55,769 nt of DNA. Origin: Cuniculiplasma sp052315415. Lineage in GTDB: Archaea > Thermoplasmatota > Thermoplasmata > Thermoplasmatales > Thermoplasmataceae. The stretch lies in contig JBLSDH010000010.1 in assembly GCA_052315415.1 (NCBI GenBank), forward strand, positions 1 to 55,769, read 5' to 3'. The notes under the pieces were generated by a model. It was not told the origin of the DNA, searched no databases, and saw only the letters and a program-made list of their open reading frames with translations. The position numbers and the translations under genes were made by a program. This document shows positions 35,647-44,663 of this stretch, one piece after another. Each line of letters begins with the position of its first letter. Positions within the stretch are counted from its first letter, which is position 1.

Positions 35647-36567
35647 ATGGAAAATCAGTGGATAAATGAAGTTAAAAAATACATTGATGATCTAAGAAGT
35701 ATATGGAAAGAAGCATTTAGAATTTCAGTTTTGTCTCTTGCAAATCCTTCAGACATTTATACAATGGCAGGTGAACAGTTTCAGGTATCATGCAACATAA
35801 ATATTAAACTGGATTCTGAAAATATCACAATTCTTAGGGAGAACGGAATTGATGTAATAACCCAGGGTGGTAAGAATTTTATAAAGCCCATGAAGGATGA
35901 TTACGGAACCACACCAGTTGAAATTAAGCCATCCAATCTTAAAATCAAGGATTGTTTTCCTTTGCTATTTAATTTATATTTTCATTCCAGTAAATTCAAA
36001 GATCCAGTGGATATCGTGGAATCATTCTATCATATAAAAAATGAACTCAAACTTCCCGATGAGATGTTCTATTCATATCCATCAAGGGCCATTGAAAATC
36101 CTGGGATCGTTACAATTCCATATCTGCAACAGGAAGGAAGGATTATGGGATCTAAAATTTTTTATTCATTTTTTTACAGGGGAAATGACAGAATTATGCC
36201 CGCACTATATTATCCTGCGAGGATCACTCTTACTGAGGAGCTGGATTATGAAAACCTTAAAAATAAGGTGAATGAAAAATTTAATGAATTTATGGAAACA
36301 AAAACTTATGAGAGATATGAGGAATATCGTGTCTTGAAGAATGTGAGAAATAAGATGGTAATAAAAAAATGGGCTCCGATTTCTTTATCAACAATAACTG
36401 AGAAAGAATTATCAATGATTCAATCAAGAGAATATTTTGTAATTAAAGATGGAAAAGTATGGCTTTCTGGTGAGGAAAAAAGGGAAAATCTTTACGATGA
36501 AATTGAAAAACTTAGATTATCTTCTCTTTCCTCGGTTGAATACTGGTTTAACCTTCCATTTTACTGA
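35647..36567 (+). CDS. conserved-looking protein of unknown function
   Basis: I do not recognise this 306-residue soluble protein. It begins with an amphipathic helix (NEVKKYIDDLRSIWKEAFRI), has mixed alpha/beta character, and ends with SVEYWFNLPFY. No membrane helix, cysteine cluster or nucleotide-binding loop is visible. It is 24 bp after the hemerythrin gene in the same direction, so the two may be co-transcribed. Its 3' end overlaps the convergent GNAT gene by seven bases. Confidence 0.8.
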   Translation: MENQWINEVKKYIDDLRSIWKEAFRISVLSLANPSDIYTMAGEQFQVSCNINIKLDSENITILRENGIDVITQGGKNFIKPMKDDYGTTPVEIKPSNLKIKDCFPLLFNLYFHSSKFKDPVDIVESFYHIKNELKLPDEMFYSYPSRAIENPGIVTIPYLQQEGRIMGSKIFYSFFYRGNDRIMPALYYPARITLTEELDYENLKNKVNEKFNEFMETKTYERYEEYRVLKNVRNKMVIKKWAPISLSTITEKELSMIQSREYFVIKDGKVWLSGEEKRENLYDEIEKLRLSSLSSVEYWFNLPFY

Positions 36568-37049
36568 TCATCGTCCAGGCATTTCCCAAATATTTTTACT
36601 ATCTCTCTGAAACCAATTTTGGAGTAAAAATTCAGTGCTATTTCATTCATTGCGGGAAATTCTGCAGAAACCATCCCTATACCTCTCTTTTTTCCTTCCT
36701 GTATCACAGTATCAACCATATTCCTTCCCAGCATGGTCCTTCTATATTCTGGCATAATGTAAAGATCTTCTATCCTTATCTCCTGCTCTGGATTGTAAAA
36801 TATCCTTTCCCTTATTTCAGCCTTTATCAATGAGATGATCTTTTTATCTCTTGTTCCAACAAATATTATGAATCTCTGGCTGTCCTTAATTGCATTAAGA
36901 TAGTAAATTCTTATTTTGTCAAGCTTATCTTCTGTGGTATTGAACATACTGTCGAATTCACCATTGAATCTCTTCATCCTGACTATAAGTTTAAGGAACT
37001 CATCAATATCCTTCTCCTCAGCCCTTCTTATCTCTATATTTTTATTCAT
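36561..37049 (-). CDS. GNAT-family N-acetyltransferase
   Basis: The 162-residue protein has the GNAT fold: IEIRRAEEKDIDEFLKLI at the start, the central strand DLYIMPEYRRTMLGRNMVD with the acetyl-CoA pyrophosphate loop (R-R-T-M-L-G-R), and NFYSKIGFRE at the end. The expected 'Q/RxxGxG/A' is present as 'RRTMLGR'. It overlaps the malic enzyme stop by eight bases, which makes the two an operon. The target amine is unknown. Confidence 0.85.
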   Translation of the reverse strand: MNKNIEIRRAEEKDIDEFLKLIVRMKRFNGEFDSMFNTTEDKLDKIRIYYLNAIKDSQRFIIFVGTRDKKIISLIKAEIRERIFYNPEQEIRIEDLYIMPEYRRTMLGRNMVDTVIQEGKKRGIGMVSAEFPAMNEIALNFYSKIGFREIVKIFGKCLDDDQ

Positions 37050-38379
37050 TCATATCACCCGGCAGTTTCTTTATCACTCCTTCATTCAGAAGTCTGTTAT
37101 AATTATCTCTATTTGTTTTTATTATCTCATAGGCAGTTTTATAAAAACCCTCCTTGCTGTCTGATTTTCTGGCCATTTTTTCATCCACAGTTGCCCTTGC
37201 AACCTCAGATGCCACAACTGGATACATTTCCCAGTCTTCCATGGTTGGAACTATATTGTCCTCAGTCGGATCTTTAATATAAGATGCAATTGCCTTTGCT
37301 GCCCTGACCATTATTTTAAAATTTACACCTTTGGCTCTTGCATCAAGTACCCCTCTGAAAATTGCTGGAAAAACCAGACTGTTGTTTATTTGATTTGGAA
37401 AATCACTTCTTCCGGTTGCCACAATTTTTGCACCTGCTTTTTTGGCATCATCTGGCCATATTTCTGGCAAAGGATTAGCCAGTGCAAAAATTATTGGATC
37501 ATTATTCATGCTTTTGATATGTGAAGCATTAAGAAGACCTGGCTGAGATTTAGCAGCTGAAATTATGGCGTCACTGCCCTTAACAGCCTCTGCAATATCC
37601 CCCATCCTTCTCTCCCCATTAGTCTTAATTCCAAGCTCATATTTCCAGGGATTGTTTATCATCATTCTATCCATATCTTCCCTTTCAGGATTAAGGATAC
37701 CTTTTGAATCGCACATGATAATATTTTGTGGTCTTACACCTGCCTCTATTAAAAGAAAGGCTGCAGCTATATTTGCAGCTCCGGAACCTATCAGGGATAT
37801 GGTTGAATCCTCTAGTTTTTTTCCCACAAGTTTCATAGCATTGTAGAGGCCCGCAAGTGTTATACAAGCAGTTCCAAGCTGATCATCGTGCCACGCAGGT
37901 ATTTTCAATTTTTCCTGAAGTTCTTTCAGTATGAAAAAACATTTGGGGCTTTCGATATCCTCAAGATTGAAAGCTCCAAAAGCTGGTTCAAGAGCAAGGG
38001 CAGTGTTGATAAAAGCATCTTTATCCGGAGCCCTTATGGGTATGGGTATTGCATTCACACCACCAAGAAGATTAAAAAGCAATGCTTTACCTTCCATCAC
38101 CGGCATTGCAGCCTCTGGCCCCACATTACCTATACCAAGAACCCTTGTTCCATCCGTTATAATCCCAATAGTGTTCCATCTACCTGTAAGTTCAAATGAA
38201 AGATCAACATTCTTATTAATGTCCCTTGATACCTCTGCAATTCCTGGAGTATACCAATATGAAAAATCCTCTTTAGTTCTAACGGGAACCTTTGGGAAAG
38301 TTGATATCTTACCTTTATAGTACCTGGAATATTCGACAGCCTTCCTATTGAAGGTTTCTGTCTTTTTTTCCTCTTCCAT
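37042..38379 (-). CDS. NAD(P)-dependent malic enzyme
   Basis: The 445-residue enzyme decarboxylates malate to pyruvate. It has YWYTPGIAEVSRDI at the start, GTRVLGIGNVGPEAAMPVMEG, the metal/substrate region WHDDQLGTACITLAGL and the Rossmann loop ISLIGSGAANIAAAFLL. Length and the short N-terminus fit the bacterial/archaeal form without the phosphotransacetylase domain. It would link the citric acid cycle to pyruvate. The downstream GNAT gene overlaps it. The upstream neighbour is divergent, 48 bp away. Confidence 0.95.
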   Translation of the reverse strand: MEEEKKTETFNRKAVEYSRYYKGKISTFPKVPVRTKEDFSYWYTPGIAEVSRDINKNVDLSFELTGRWNTIGIITDGTRVLGIGNVGPEAAMPVMEGKALLFNLLGGVNAIPIPIRAPDKDAFINTALALEPAFGAFNLEDIESPKCFFILKELQEKLKIPAWHDDQLGTACITLAGLYNAMKLVGKKLEDSTISLIGSGAANIAAAFLLIEAGVRPQNIIMCDSKGILNPEREDMDRMMINNPWKYELGIKTNGERRMGDIAEAVKGSDAIISAAKSQPGLLNASHIKSMNNDPIIFALANPLPEIWPDDAKKAGAKIVATGRSDFPNQINNSLVFPAIFRGVLDARAKGVNFKIMVRAAKAIASYIKDPTEDNIVPTMEDWEMYPVVASEVARATVDEKMARKSDSKEGFYKTAYEIIKTNRDNYNRLLNEGVIKKLPGDMNE

Positions 38380-38427
38380 TATGATGTTATAGCAAAATCA
38401 TTTATTACAATTCCTATTCTACATTTA

Positions 38428-39345
38428 ATGGAAGAGTTAAAAAATGTTAAAATAGACTGGAAAGCAATACTTTCTGAGCAGATAAAAGAATTATCACAAA
38501 AATATGGAGAAAACAAGGTCTCAGAATATTATGAACCACTCATAAGAATGCTATCTGAAAACAAGATTCCTTCTAGGGTTGTTATCAGGAAAGGAATGGT
38601 TTCAGCATATGGATATATTCTTGATTCAGAACTTTCCGATGACAGAAAACTTGGTTTCATAGGTTTTTCAAAGGAGGAAAATCATTCTCCTGATGATCTA
38701 AAAATTATAACTGGATTTTTCGAAGAAAAATGTCGCGAAAAATCTTCAACGCTCATAATAGATGGCATTTACAACAATCCATTTCCAGGCCTGATGAATG
38801 AATTGGATTATAATGCCATTAATAGAGTTAAAATGATAAGGGATGTTGATAGTAATTTTAAAAATATTTCAGAAGATGAAAATATGTTCCAGCTCTCAAA
38901 TTTTAAGGTAGACGACCTTAATTTATTTCAGGAAGATCAGTACAGCAGGGAAACAGATTCTGTACTTTTATTAAGAAAAAAGGGGAAAAATGAAACATTT
39001 TCCTATATTTACAGGGGAATTTACGGAAAACCAATCTGGGAGGCAAGTCTCATAATTTATATGAATGGTATCGCAGGTATTTGTGCAATCACAGATGGCA
39101 GTCAGGAACTTTCATACAGAGGAACACCATTGATTGTTGATTTTTCTGTTCGTTCAGATCTTAGAGGAAAAGGATTGGGAAAAAGGTTAATGTTTCAGGC
39201 ATTGAAGAAACTATACCTTCTGGGTCACAAAGATGTTCAGTTATGGGTATCAGTTGAAAACCCGGCACATGAATTCTATAAGAAACTTGGATTCAGGGAA
39301 ACAGAAGAAACTGAAACAATTCATTACAAAATTATAAAAAATTAA
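38428..39345 (+). CDS. GNAT-family protein with an additional N-terminal domain
   Basis: The last 110 residues are a clear GNAT domain: LIVDFSVRSDLRGKGLGKRL (acetyl-CoA loop R-G-K-G-L-G), then VQLWVSVENPAHEFYKKLGF. The first about 190 residues are a separate alpha/beta region with a degenerate acetyltransferase look, as in two-domain GNAT proteins, but lack a clear loop. The substrate is unknown. It is divergent from malic enzyme and convergent with transaldolase, with five bases between the two stops. Confidence 0.8.
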   Translation: MEELKNVKIDWKAILSEQIKELSQKYGENKVSEYYEPLIRMLSENKIPSRVVIRKGMVSAYGYILDSELSDDRKLGFIGFSKEENHSPDDLKIITGFFEEKCREKSSTLIIDGIYNNPFPGLMNELDYNAINRVKMIRDVDSNFKNISEDENMFQLSNFKVDDLNLFQEDQYSRETDSVLLLRKKGKNETFSYIYRGIYGKPIWEASLIIYMNGIAGICAITDGSQELSYRGTPLIVDFSVRSDLRGKGLGKRLMFQALKKLYLLGHKDVQLWVSVENPAHEFYKKLGFRETEETETIHYKIIKN

Positions 39346-39350
39346 TTTTT

Positions 39351-40028
39351 TCAAAGAGGAAAATCTAAATTCCCAAATCCTTTTTCCCAGTCCTTAAGGA
39401 ATCTCTGAAGTCCCTCATCGGACTTTGGATGCTTTGAAAGCTGAACTAACACATTGTATGGCATTGTTGCTATGTCTGCCCCTATAATCATCGATCTTAA
39501 AATGTGAATTGGATTTCTTACTGATGCTACAAGTATCTTTGTTTTGATTGAGTAATTGTCGAATATTGCTCTGATCTGTTCAATTATGCTCATACCGTCC
39601 TCGCCTATGTCATCAAGCCTTCCCACAAAGGGTGAAACGTATTCTGCTCCTGCCTTGGCAGCAAGCATTGCCTGTATTGCATTGAAAATCAGTGTAGCAT
39701 TTACAGGTATTCTCTTTTCCTTAAGGTATCTCATTACCTTGAGGCCATCCTGTGTCATTGGTACCTTTACAACTGCATTATTCCCAAGCTCGCTTATTTT
39801 TATTGCTTGCTTTATCATTTCATCATAGTTTGTTGCTATGACTTCAACGCTGACAGGACCTGGCGTTATCTTCATTATTTCAGATATTATCTCTTTGAAG
39901 CTTTTGCCTTTCTCCATCTCTTTGGCAATCAACGAGGGGTTTGTTGTTACCCCATCAAGCAACCCCATTTCAACAGCACTTTTGATCTCATCTATATTCC
40001 CAGTATCAAGAAACAGTTTCATATCCAC
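39351..40028 (-). CDS. tal: transaldolase (TalC/fructose-6-phosphate-aldolase-type)
   Basis: The 225-residue protein is the short transaldolase type: LFLDTGNIDEIKSAV, DGVTTNPSLIAKEM, the Schiff-base lysine in AVVKVPMTQDGLK, VNATLIFNAIQA, and YVSPFVGRLDDIG. It moves a three-carbon unit between sugar phosphates (or cleaves fructose-6-phosphate). It is the third gene of an operon with both transketolase subunits and overlaps the second by 23 bases, which supports the pentose-phosphate role. Confidence 0.95.
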   Translation of the reverse strand: MDMKLFLDTGNIDEIKSAVEMGLLDGVTTNPSLIAKEMEKGKSFKEIISEIMKITPGPVSVEVIATNYDEMIKQAIKISELGNNAVVKVPMTQDGLKVMRYLKEKRIPVNATLIFNAIQAMLAAKAGAEYVSPFVGRLDDIGEDGMSIIEQIRAIFDNYSIKTKILVASVRNPIHILRSMIIGADIATMPYNVLVQLSKHPKSDEGLQRFLKDWEKGFGNLDFPL

Positions 40029-40965
40029 TTTCCTCCCTGAACGATTTAATTCCAGCCTCCACTATATCCTTTACTCCCATATGAAAATAATCAAAAAGCT
40101 CCCAGGCTTTTCCGGACTTTCCAAAGCTGTCCCTCATGCCAATCCTCACAACTGGTACAGGATAATTTTCTGATAAAACTTCACATACTCTGCTTCCTAG
40201 ACCGTTGTATATTGAATGCTCTTCCGCTGTTACTACATGTCCTGTGTTTTTTCCATATTTTATAATATTCTGTTTATCTATGGGTTTTATGCTAGACACA
40301 TTAATCACAGCAGCATCCAGTCCCTTCTCCTTTAAAATCTCTGCAGCCTTTAATGAATTATCAATCATTGAACCGTTACAAAATATTGTTAAATCCGATC
40401 CGTCCTTTAAAACAGTATTTTTTCCTTCCTTGAATTCGTAGTCCTTTTGATTAACAACTGCAAATTTTTCCCTTGAAAGCCTGACATAGTATGGTGTTTT
40501 TGTCTTTTCAACAAGGTATGTTATTACAGATCTTGTTTCAATGGAATCTGCAGGTACTATCACCTTCATGTTAGGGAGTCCAGACATCAGACCAACATCT
40601 TCAACTATCTGATGAGTTGCCCCATCCTCTCCCACTGTTATACCAGCATGGGTCACAACAAACTTCACATCAATGTTATTGTAACATATTGACTGTCTCA
40701 GTTGCTCATATGTTCTTGTAAGGAATACTGCAAAGGTTGATGCAAAGGCCTTAAAGCCGCCAAGAGCCAGCCCTGCCGCAGTTGTAACCATGGACTGTTC
40801 AGATATACCCATGTTGAAAAATCTATCTGGAAATTTCTTACCAAAGGCCATTGATTTTGTTGAAGATGACAGATCTGCATCCAGGACAACTATTTCACTG
40901 TGTTTCTCTCCCAGTTCAGCTATTGTTTTACCGTACTCCTCTCTCTGACTTTCGTAAACTGTCAT
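40006..40965 (-). CDS. transketolase, C-terminal subunit
   Basis: The 319-residue subunit carries the pyrimidine-binding and C-terminal domains: VLDADLSSSTKSMAFG, FFNMGISEQSMVTTAAGLALGG, and GITVGEDGATHQIVEDV. Archaea commonly encode transketolase in two pieces, and this half lacks the TPP diphosphate motif, which is in the neighbour. Its start overlaps the N-terminal subunit stop by four bases, which points to equal synthesis of the two. Confidence 0.95.
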   Translation of the reverse strand: MTVYESQREEYGKTIAELGEKHSEIVVLDADLSSSTKSMAFGKKFPDRFFNMGISEQSMVTTAAGLALGGFKAFASTFAVFLTRTYEQLRQSICYNNIDVKFVVTHAGITVGEDGATHQIVEDVGLMSGLPNMKVIVPADSIETRSVITYLVEKTKTPYYVRLSREKFAVVNQKDYEFKEGKNTVLKDGSDLTIFCNGSMIDNSLKAAEILKEKGLDAAVINVSSIKPIDKQNIIKYGKNTGHVVTAEEHSIYNGLGSRVCEVLSENYPVPVVRIGMRDSFGKSGKAWELFDYFHMGVKDIVEAGIKSFREESGYETVS

Positions 40966-41807
40966 GATGACTCAATCTCCTTTAATGCTCTTTCATATTC
41001 ATCCTGATTGGCAGGGGGCGATCCATGATATTTAGGGTTGTTTTCCATAAAGCTTACACCCTTTCCTTTTATTGTATTTGCAATCAGCATTTTTGGTTTA
41101 CCATTTTTTTGAGAAGCAAACCTGAAAGCTTTCTCTATCTGTTCAAAATCGTGTCCGTCAAATTCAAAAGCATCCCAACCAAAAGATTCAAATCTTTCCT
41201 TTAACCTTTCCATTGGCATGATGTCTTTTGTGAATCCGTCCAATTGTACACCATTCCTGTCAAGTACAGCTATAAGATTTTCCAGATGATACTTTGATCC
41301 AGCCATGATAGATTCCCACACAGAACCTTCCTCTATTTCCCCATCACCAAGTATAACAACTATCCTGTTGTTTATGTGTTTAAGTCTTGATGCGATTGCA
41401 AGTCCTACGCCAATTCCAAGCCCCTGTCCCAGGGAACCAGTTGAAGCCTCAATTCCTGGTATTCCCTTATGCACATGGCCTTCCAGTTTGGAATTGAGTT
41501 GTCTGAAACCGTCCAAAAGTTCAGGAGGGAAAAATCCCTTCAACGCAAGAATGCTGTACATGGCCGGTGATGCATGCCCCTTGCTCATTATTACATAATC
41601 CCTGTCAGGGCTTGACTGGTTATCTGGGTTAATATTAAGTTCCTTGAAATACAGGTAGGTAAGTATATCTATTATACTCAATGAACCTCCAGGATGACCG
41701 CTTTGTGCCAGAAAAGTCATCCGTATTATCAGGCTCCTTGCCTTTTTTGCAATTTTTTTTAAAGTTGCATAATCAATTGAGTCATCATTCTTTTTAATAT
41801 ACTCCAT
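40962..41807 (-). CDS. transketolase, N-terminal subunit
   Basis: The 281-residue subunit has the thiamine-diphosphate motif ILGDGEIEEGSVWESIMAG...RNG and the upstream SGHPGGSLSIIDILTYLYF and SKGHASPAMYSIL segments. Together with the next gene it forms an active transketolase that supplies ribose- and erythrose-phosphates without an oxidative branch. It leads the transketolase-transaldolase operon; the gene upstream in the same direction is FtsZ, 62 bp away. Confidence 0.95.
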   Translation of the reverse strand: MEYIKKNDDSIDYATLKKIAKKARSLIIRMTFLAQSGHPGGSLSIIDILTYLYFKELNINPDNQSSPDRDYVIMSKGHASPAMYSILALKGFFPPELLDGFRQLNSKLEGHVHKGIPGIEASTGSLGQGLGIGVGLAIASRLKHINNRIVVILGDGEIEEGSVWESIMAGSKYHLENLIAVLDRNGVQLDGFTKDIMPMERLKERFESFGWDAFEFDGHDFEQIEKAFRFASQKNGKPKMLIANTIKGKGVSFMENNPKYHGSPPANQDEYERALKEIESS

Positions 41808-41869
41808 CTGAATTCTCCTTCCTGCCTATGAATTATAAAATTAAAAGTTTTTCTAAAATCTATAATTAA

Positions 41870-42946
41870 TCATATTTCCTCAATGTTGCCCATATCTCTT
41901 CTATATCCTTTATTTTTATATGTTGCCCCTGAAATGAGTACAGTTATTCTTATCCTACCGTTTAAGGAATTATCCACATATTCTCCCTTCTTTATCATCA
42001 CAGTATCATTTGTAAATTTCTTTATTTCTGCAAGTATCATGTCAGTTTCATTCATGGATAAATCATCGTTGGATCCTATGCTTACTATGACACCAGATGC
42101 TGAATTTTTGTCAATGTTGCTGTAAAGTCTTCCAAGAGCTTCCTTAAGTGCTTCCTGGGTTCTCTGGGAGTGTGATGAAGAAGATTCACCAACTCCAAAT
42201 GCAGCAAACCCTTTCATTTCAATTATCTTTTTAAAATCAGAATAATCCGCATCTATTCTTCCACTTTTCACAAACATCTGTATAAGAGAGTGAATAATTT
42301 CCGCAAGTTTGGTATCAGCAAGCTCCATTGCCTGTTGGTATGGCATTTCAAGATATGTTGAAAGAAATTCTTCATTTTCAAACACAACAACGTTATCAGA
42401 ATAATCAAGAAACCTAGAGAGTGCCTCCTGTGCAATTTTGTCCTTCCCCTCCTCCTTAAATGGCATTATGCAAACAGACAGAACGTTAGCCCCCTTTGAT
42501 TTGGCTATATTTGCAATAACAGGCCCTGCTCCTGAGCCTGTCCCTTTTCCAAGGCCTGCAATCACTATTATGAGATCTGTGCCGGAAACAAGATCCTCCA
42601 GATCTGCCTGTCTCTCTTTTGCCGCATCTATTCCCACCTCAGGATCTGCACCCGCTCCTCTTCCTCTGGTTTTATTTGTACCAAGAACCAAAAAGTTTTT
42701 TATTCCCATCTTTTTAATGTGCCTGAAATCAGTGTTTGTTCCTATTGACATAACTGAATAGTATTTCTCGTCCACGTCATGCTTTTGGAGATGAGCAATT
42801 GCATTGTTCCCAGCTCCTCCAACTCCGATTATTTTAATCTTGATTTTTGATTTTTCAATGTTTTCATCAAGTTTTTTATCATTATCAAAAATATCCCTTA
42901 ATTCATCATTCAAATCTACAAGGGGTTCATCCTCATCAAAGGGCAT
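41870..42946 (-). CDS. ftsZ: FtsZ-type cell-division GTPase
   Basis: This 358-residue tubulin-fold protein has the glycine-rich G1 (IKIIGVGGAGNNAIAHL), the tubulin box at about 130-141 (AGLGKGTGSGAGP) and the T7 loop RIDADYSDFKKI with D234 and D237. In most FtsZ proteins the box is 'GGGTG' and T7 begins with asparagine ('NVDFAD'). Here K134 and D232 replace those. The protein has an acidic N-terminal arm of about 35 residues and no obvious conserved C-terminal tail, so it could be an archaeal FtsZ2-like or divergent copy. Confidence 0.9.
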   Translation of the reverse strand: MPFDEDEPLVDLNDELRDIFDNDKKLDENIEKSKIKIKIIGVGGAGNNAIAHLQKHDVDEKYYSVMSIGTNTDFRHIKKMGIKNFLVLGTNKTRGRGAGADPEVGIDAAKERQADLEDLVSGTDLIIVIAGLGKGTGSGAGPVIANIAKSKGANVLSVCIMPFKEEGKDKIAQEALSRFLDYSDNVVVFENEEFLSTYLEMPYQQAMELADTKLAEIIHSLIQMFVKSGRIDADYSDFKKIIEMKGFAAFGVGESSSSHSQRTQEALKEALGRLYSNIDKNSASGVIVSIGSNDDLSMNETDMILAEIKKFTNDTVMIKKGEYVDNSLNGRIRITVLISGATYKNKGYRRDMGNIEEI

Positions 42947-42971
42947 AATTAAGATATAAAGTATAATTAAA

Positions 42972-44585
42972 TTAATTTTGCCTTAGTTTTTCCCTCAAAG
43001 CTTTTTTATCCACCTTATTTGTCGATCCCTTTGGCATTTCGCTTATTCTGATAAATTCATCAGGTATCCAGAATTTCTCGATTCTTTTCTGTTCTACAAA
43101 TTTCATAAGAAAATTTCTTATCTCATCATAATCTATTTCCTGATCAGAGGTGTAAAATGCTACAGGTCTCTCTCCCCATTTTTCGTCCTTTTTTGCCACA
43201 ACTGCTACCTCTTTCACCTTTCCATATAGAGAGATAACGTCTTCAAGAATAAGCGAAGGTATAAATTCTCCTCCTGATTTAACAGCATCCTTCTCTCTAT
43301 CCGCAATATTGAGATAGCCATATTTGTCAACATATCCTAAATCTCCAGTGTGAAGCCATCCATTTTCCCATAATTTCTTTGTACTTTCCTGATCTTTATA
43401 ATATTCTGAGGCTAGCCATGGGGCCCTAACAACTATTTCTCCAACTCGCTCTTCACCTTCACGGATAAAATCACCATTTTTATCAACTATTCTAAGTTCA
43501 ACAAATGAAGCGGGTATACCAGCTTTCACTCTAAATTTATCTTTTTCATCCTCACTCAATGCCCTTATATTATCATTGAAAAGCGACAGGGTTAAAACTG
43601 GTGCCGTCTCAGACATTCCATATCCTGAAATGGTTTCCACTCCAAAATTTTTTGCCGCTTTCATTAGGGACTCTTTTAGGACGGCCCCTCCAATAATTGC
43701 CTTTAAGCCAGAATCTTTTAACATCTCAGAAGCATTTTCTATGTTTATAAGCATATACAGAATGGAAGGTACCATGGCGCTATGGGTTACCTTGTATTTC
43801 TTTATCAATTCAAGTATCCTCTTGGGGTCATATCTTCCAGGTAGGACATATTTTAATCCTTTTAAAAAGAAAAAGTGTGGGAATCCCCAAGCGTGAACAT
43901 GAAACATTGGGACCAGGGGCATTAAAACCGACTCTGAATTTATATTGATTGGCTCATCACCAAGTGATATTGAAACTGCCGTGGCATGCAGTACAACATC
44001 TCTGTGCCTGAATCTTACTCCTTTGGGCATGCCTGTGGATCCAGATGTGTAAAAAATGGTTGCATAATCGTTCTCAGAAACATAAGGAAGTGGAATCGAT
44101 GTGTCCTTACCCATGCTTATTACGTCATCATAATCATACACATTTGAAAAAGGTAGGGTCTCCTTGCTTTTATTCAGATCATATATTATCCATCCCTTTA
44201 CAAAGCCAAAAAGGTCCTTATAATTCAAAAACTGTTTAGCAATTTCAAGTCTCATTATCAAAAACTTATCCTCTGCATGCTGTAATGTGTAATATATGAG
44301 TTCCACCGGATACCTAATGTTTACAGTATGTATTGTTGCTCCAGCCATTGGTATTGCATAATACAGTTCAAGATATCTTATGGTATCCCAATCGAGTACT
44401 GCAACCTTATCATATTGATTCACACCTATCTTAACAAGACCCCTTGAAAGATTTTCTACATTTTCTAGAAATTTTTCGTAAGTTATTTCTCCCATTTCAG
44501 AATCGATAATCTTTTGGTTCCTGTTATTCCATACGGAGGTTCTTAAAAGATTATTCAGCGTCAGTTCATTCTGTACATAAACCAT
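42972..44585 (-). CDS. acyl-CoA synthetase (AMP-forming, fatty-acid/medium-chain type)
   Basis: The 537-residue enzyme has the ANL motifs: TIFYTSGSTGMPKGVRF (P-loop), the ISGYGMSETAP region, WLHTGDLGYVDKYGYLNI and DREKDAVKSGGEFI, and the C-terminal lysine in KGSTNKVDKKALR. It activates a carboxylic acid to acyl-CoA. The 'VRFRHRDVVLHA' and length suit medium- to long-chain synthetases such as AlkK. It is 25 bp upstream of FtsZ, same strand. The exact acid is not evident. Confidence 0.92.
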   Translation of the reverse strand: MVYVQNELTLNNLLRTSVWNNRNQKIIDSEMGEITYEKFLENVENLSRGLVKIGVNQYDKVAVLDWDTIRYLELYYAIPMAGATIHTVNIRYPVELIYYTLQHAEDKFLIMRLEIAKQFLNYKDLFGFVKGWIIYDLNKSKETLPFSNVYDYDDVISMGKDTSIPLPYVSENDYATIFYTSGSTGMPKGVRFRHRDVVLHATAVSISLGDEPININSESVLMPLVPMFHVHAWGFPHFFFLKGLKYVLPGRYDPKRILELIKKYKVTHSAMVPSILYMLINIENASEMLKDSGLKAIIGGAVLKESLMKAAKNFGVETISGYGMSETAPVLTLSLFNDNIRALSEDEKDKFRVKAGIPASFVELRIVDKNGDFIREGEERVGEIVVRAPWLASEYYKDQESTKKLWENGWLHTGDLGYVDKYGYLNIADREKDAVKSGGEFIPSLILEDVISLYGKVKEVAVVAKKDEKWGERPVAFYTSDQEIDYDEIRNFLMKFVEQKRIEKFWIPDEFIRISEMPKGSTNKVDKKALREKLRQN

Positions 44586-44663
44586 ATATAAGAAATGAAT
44601 AAAGGTAAATAAAAAATTTGTTACTTTTTCATTATTTTAATATAAAGATAACCTTTTTCACAT

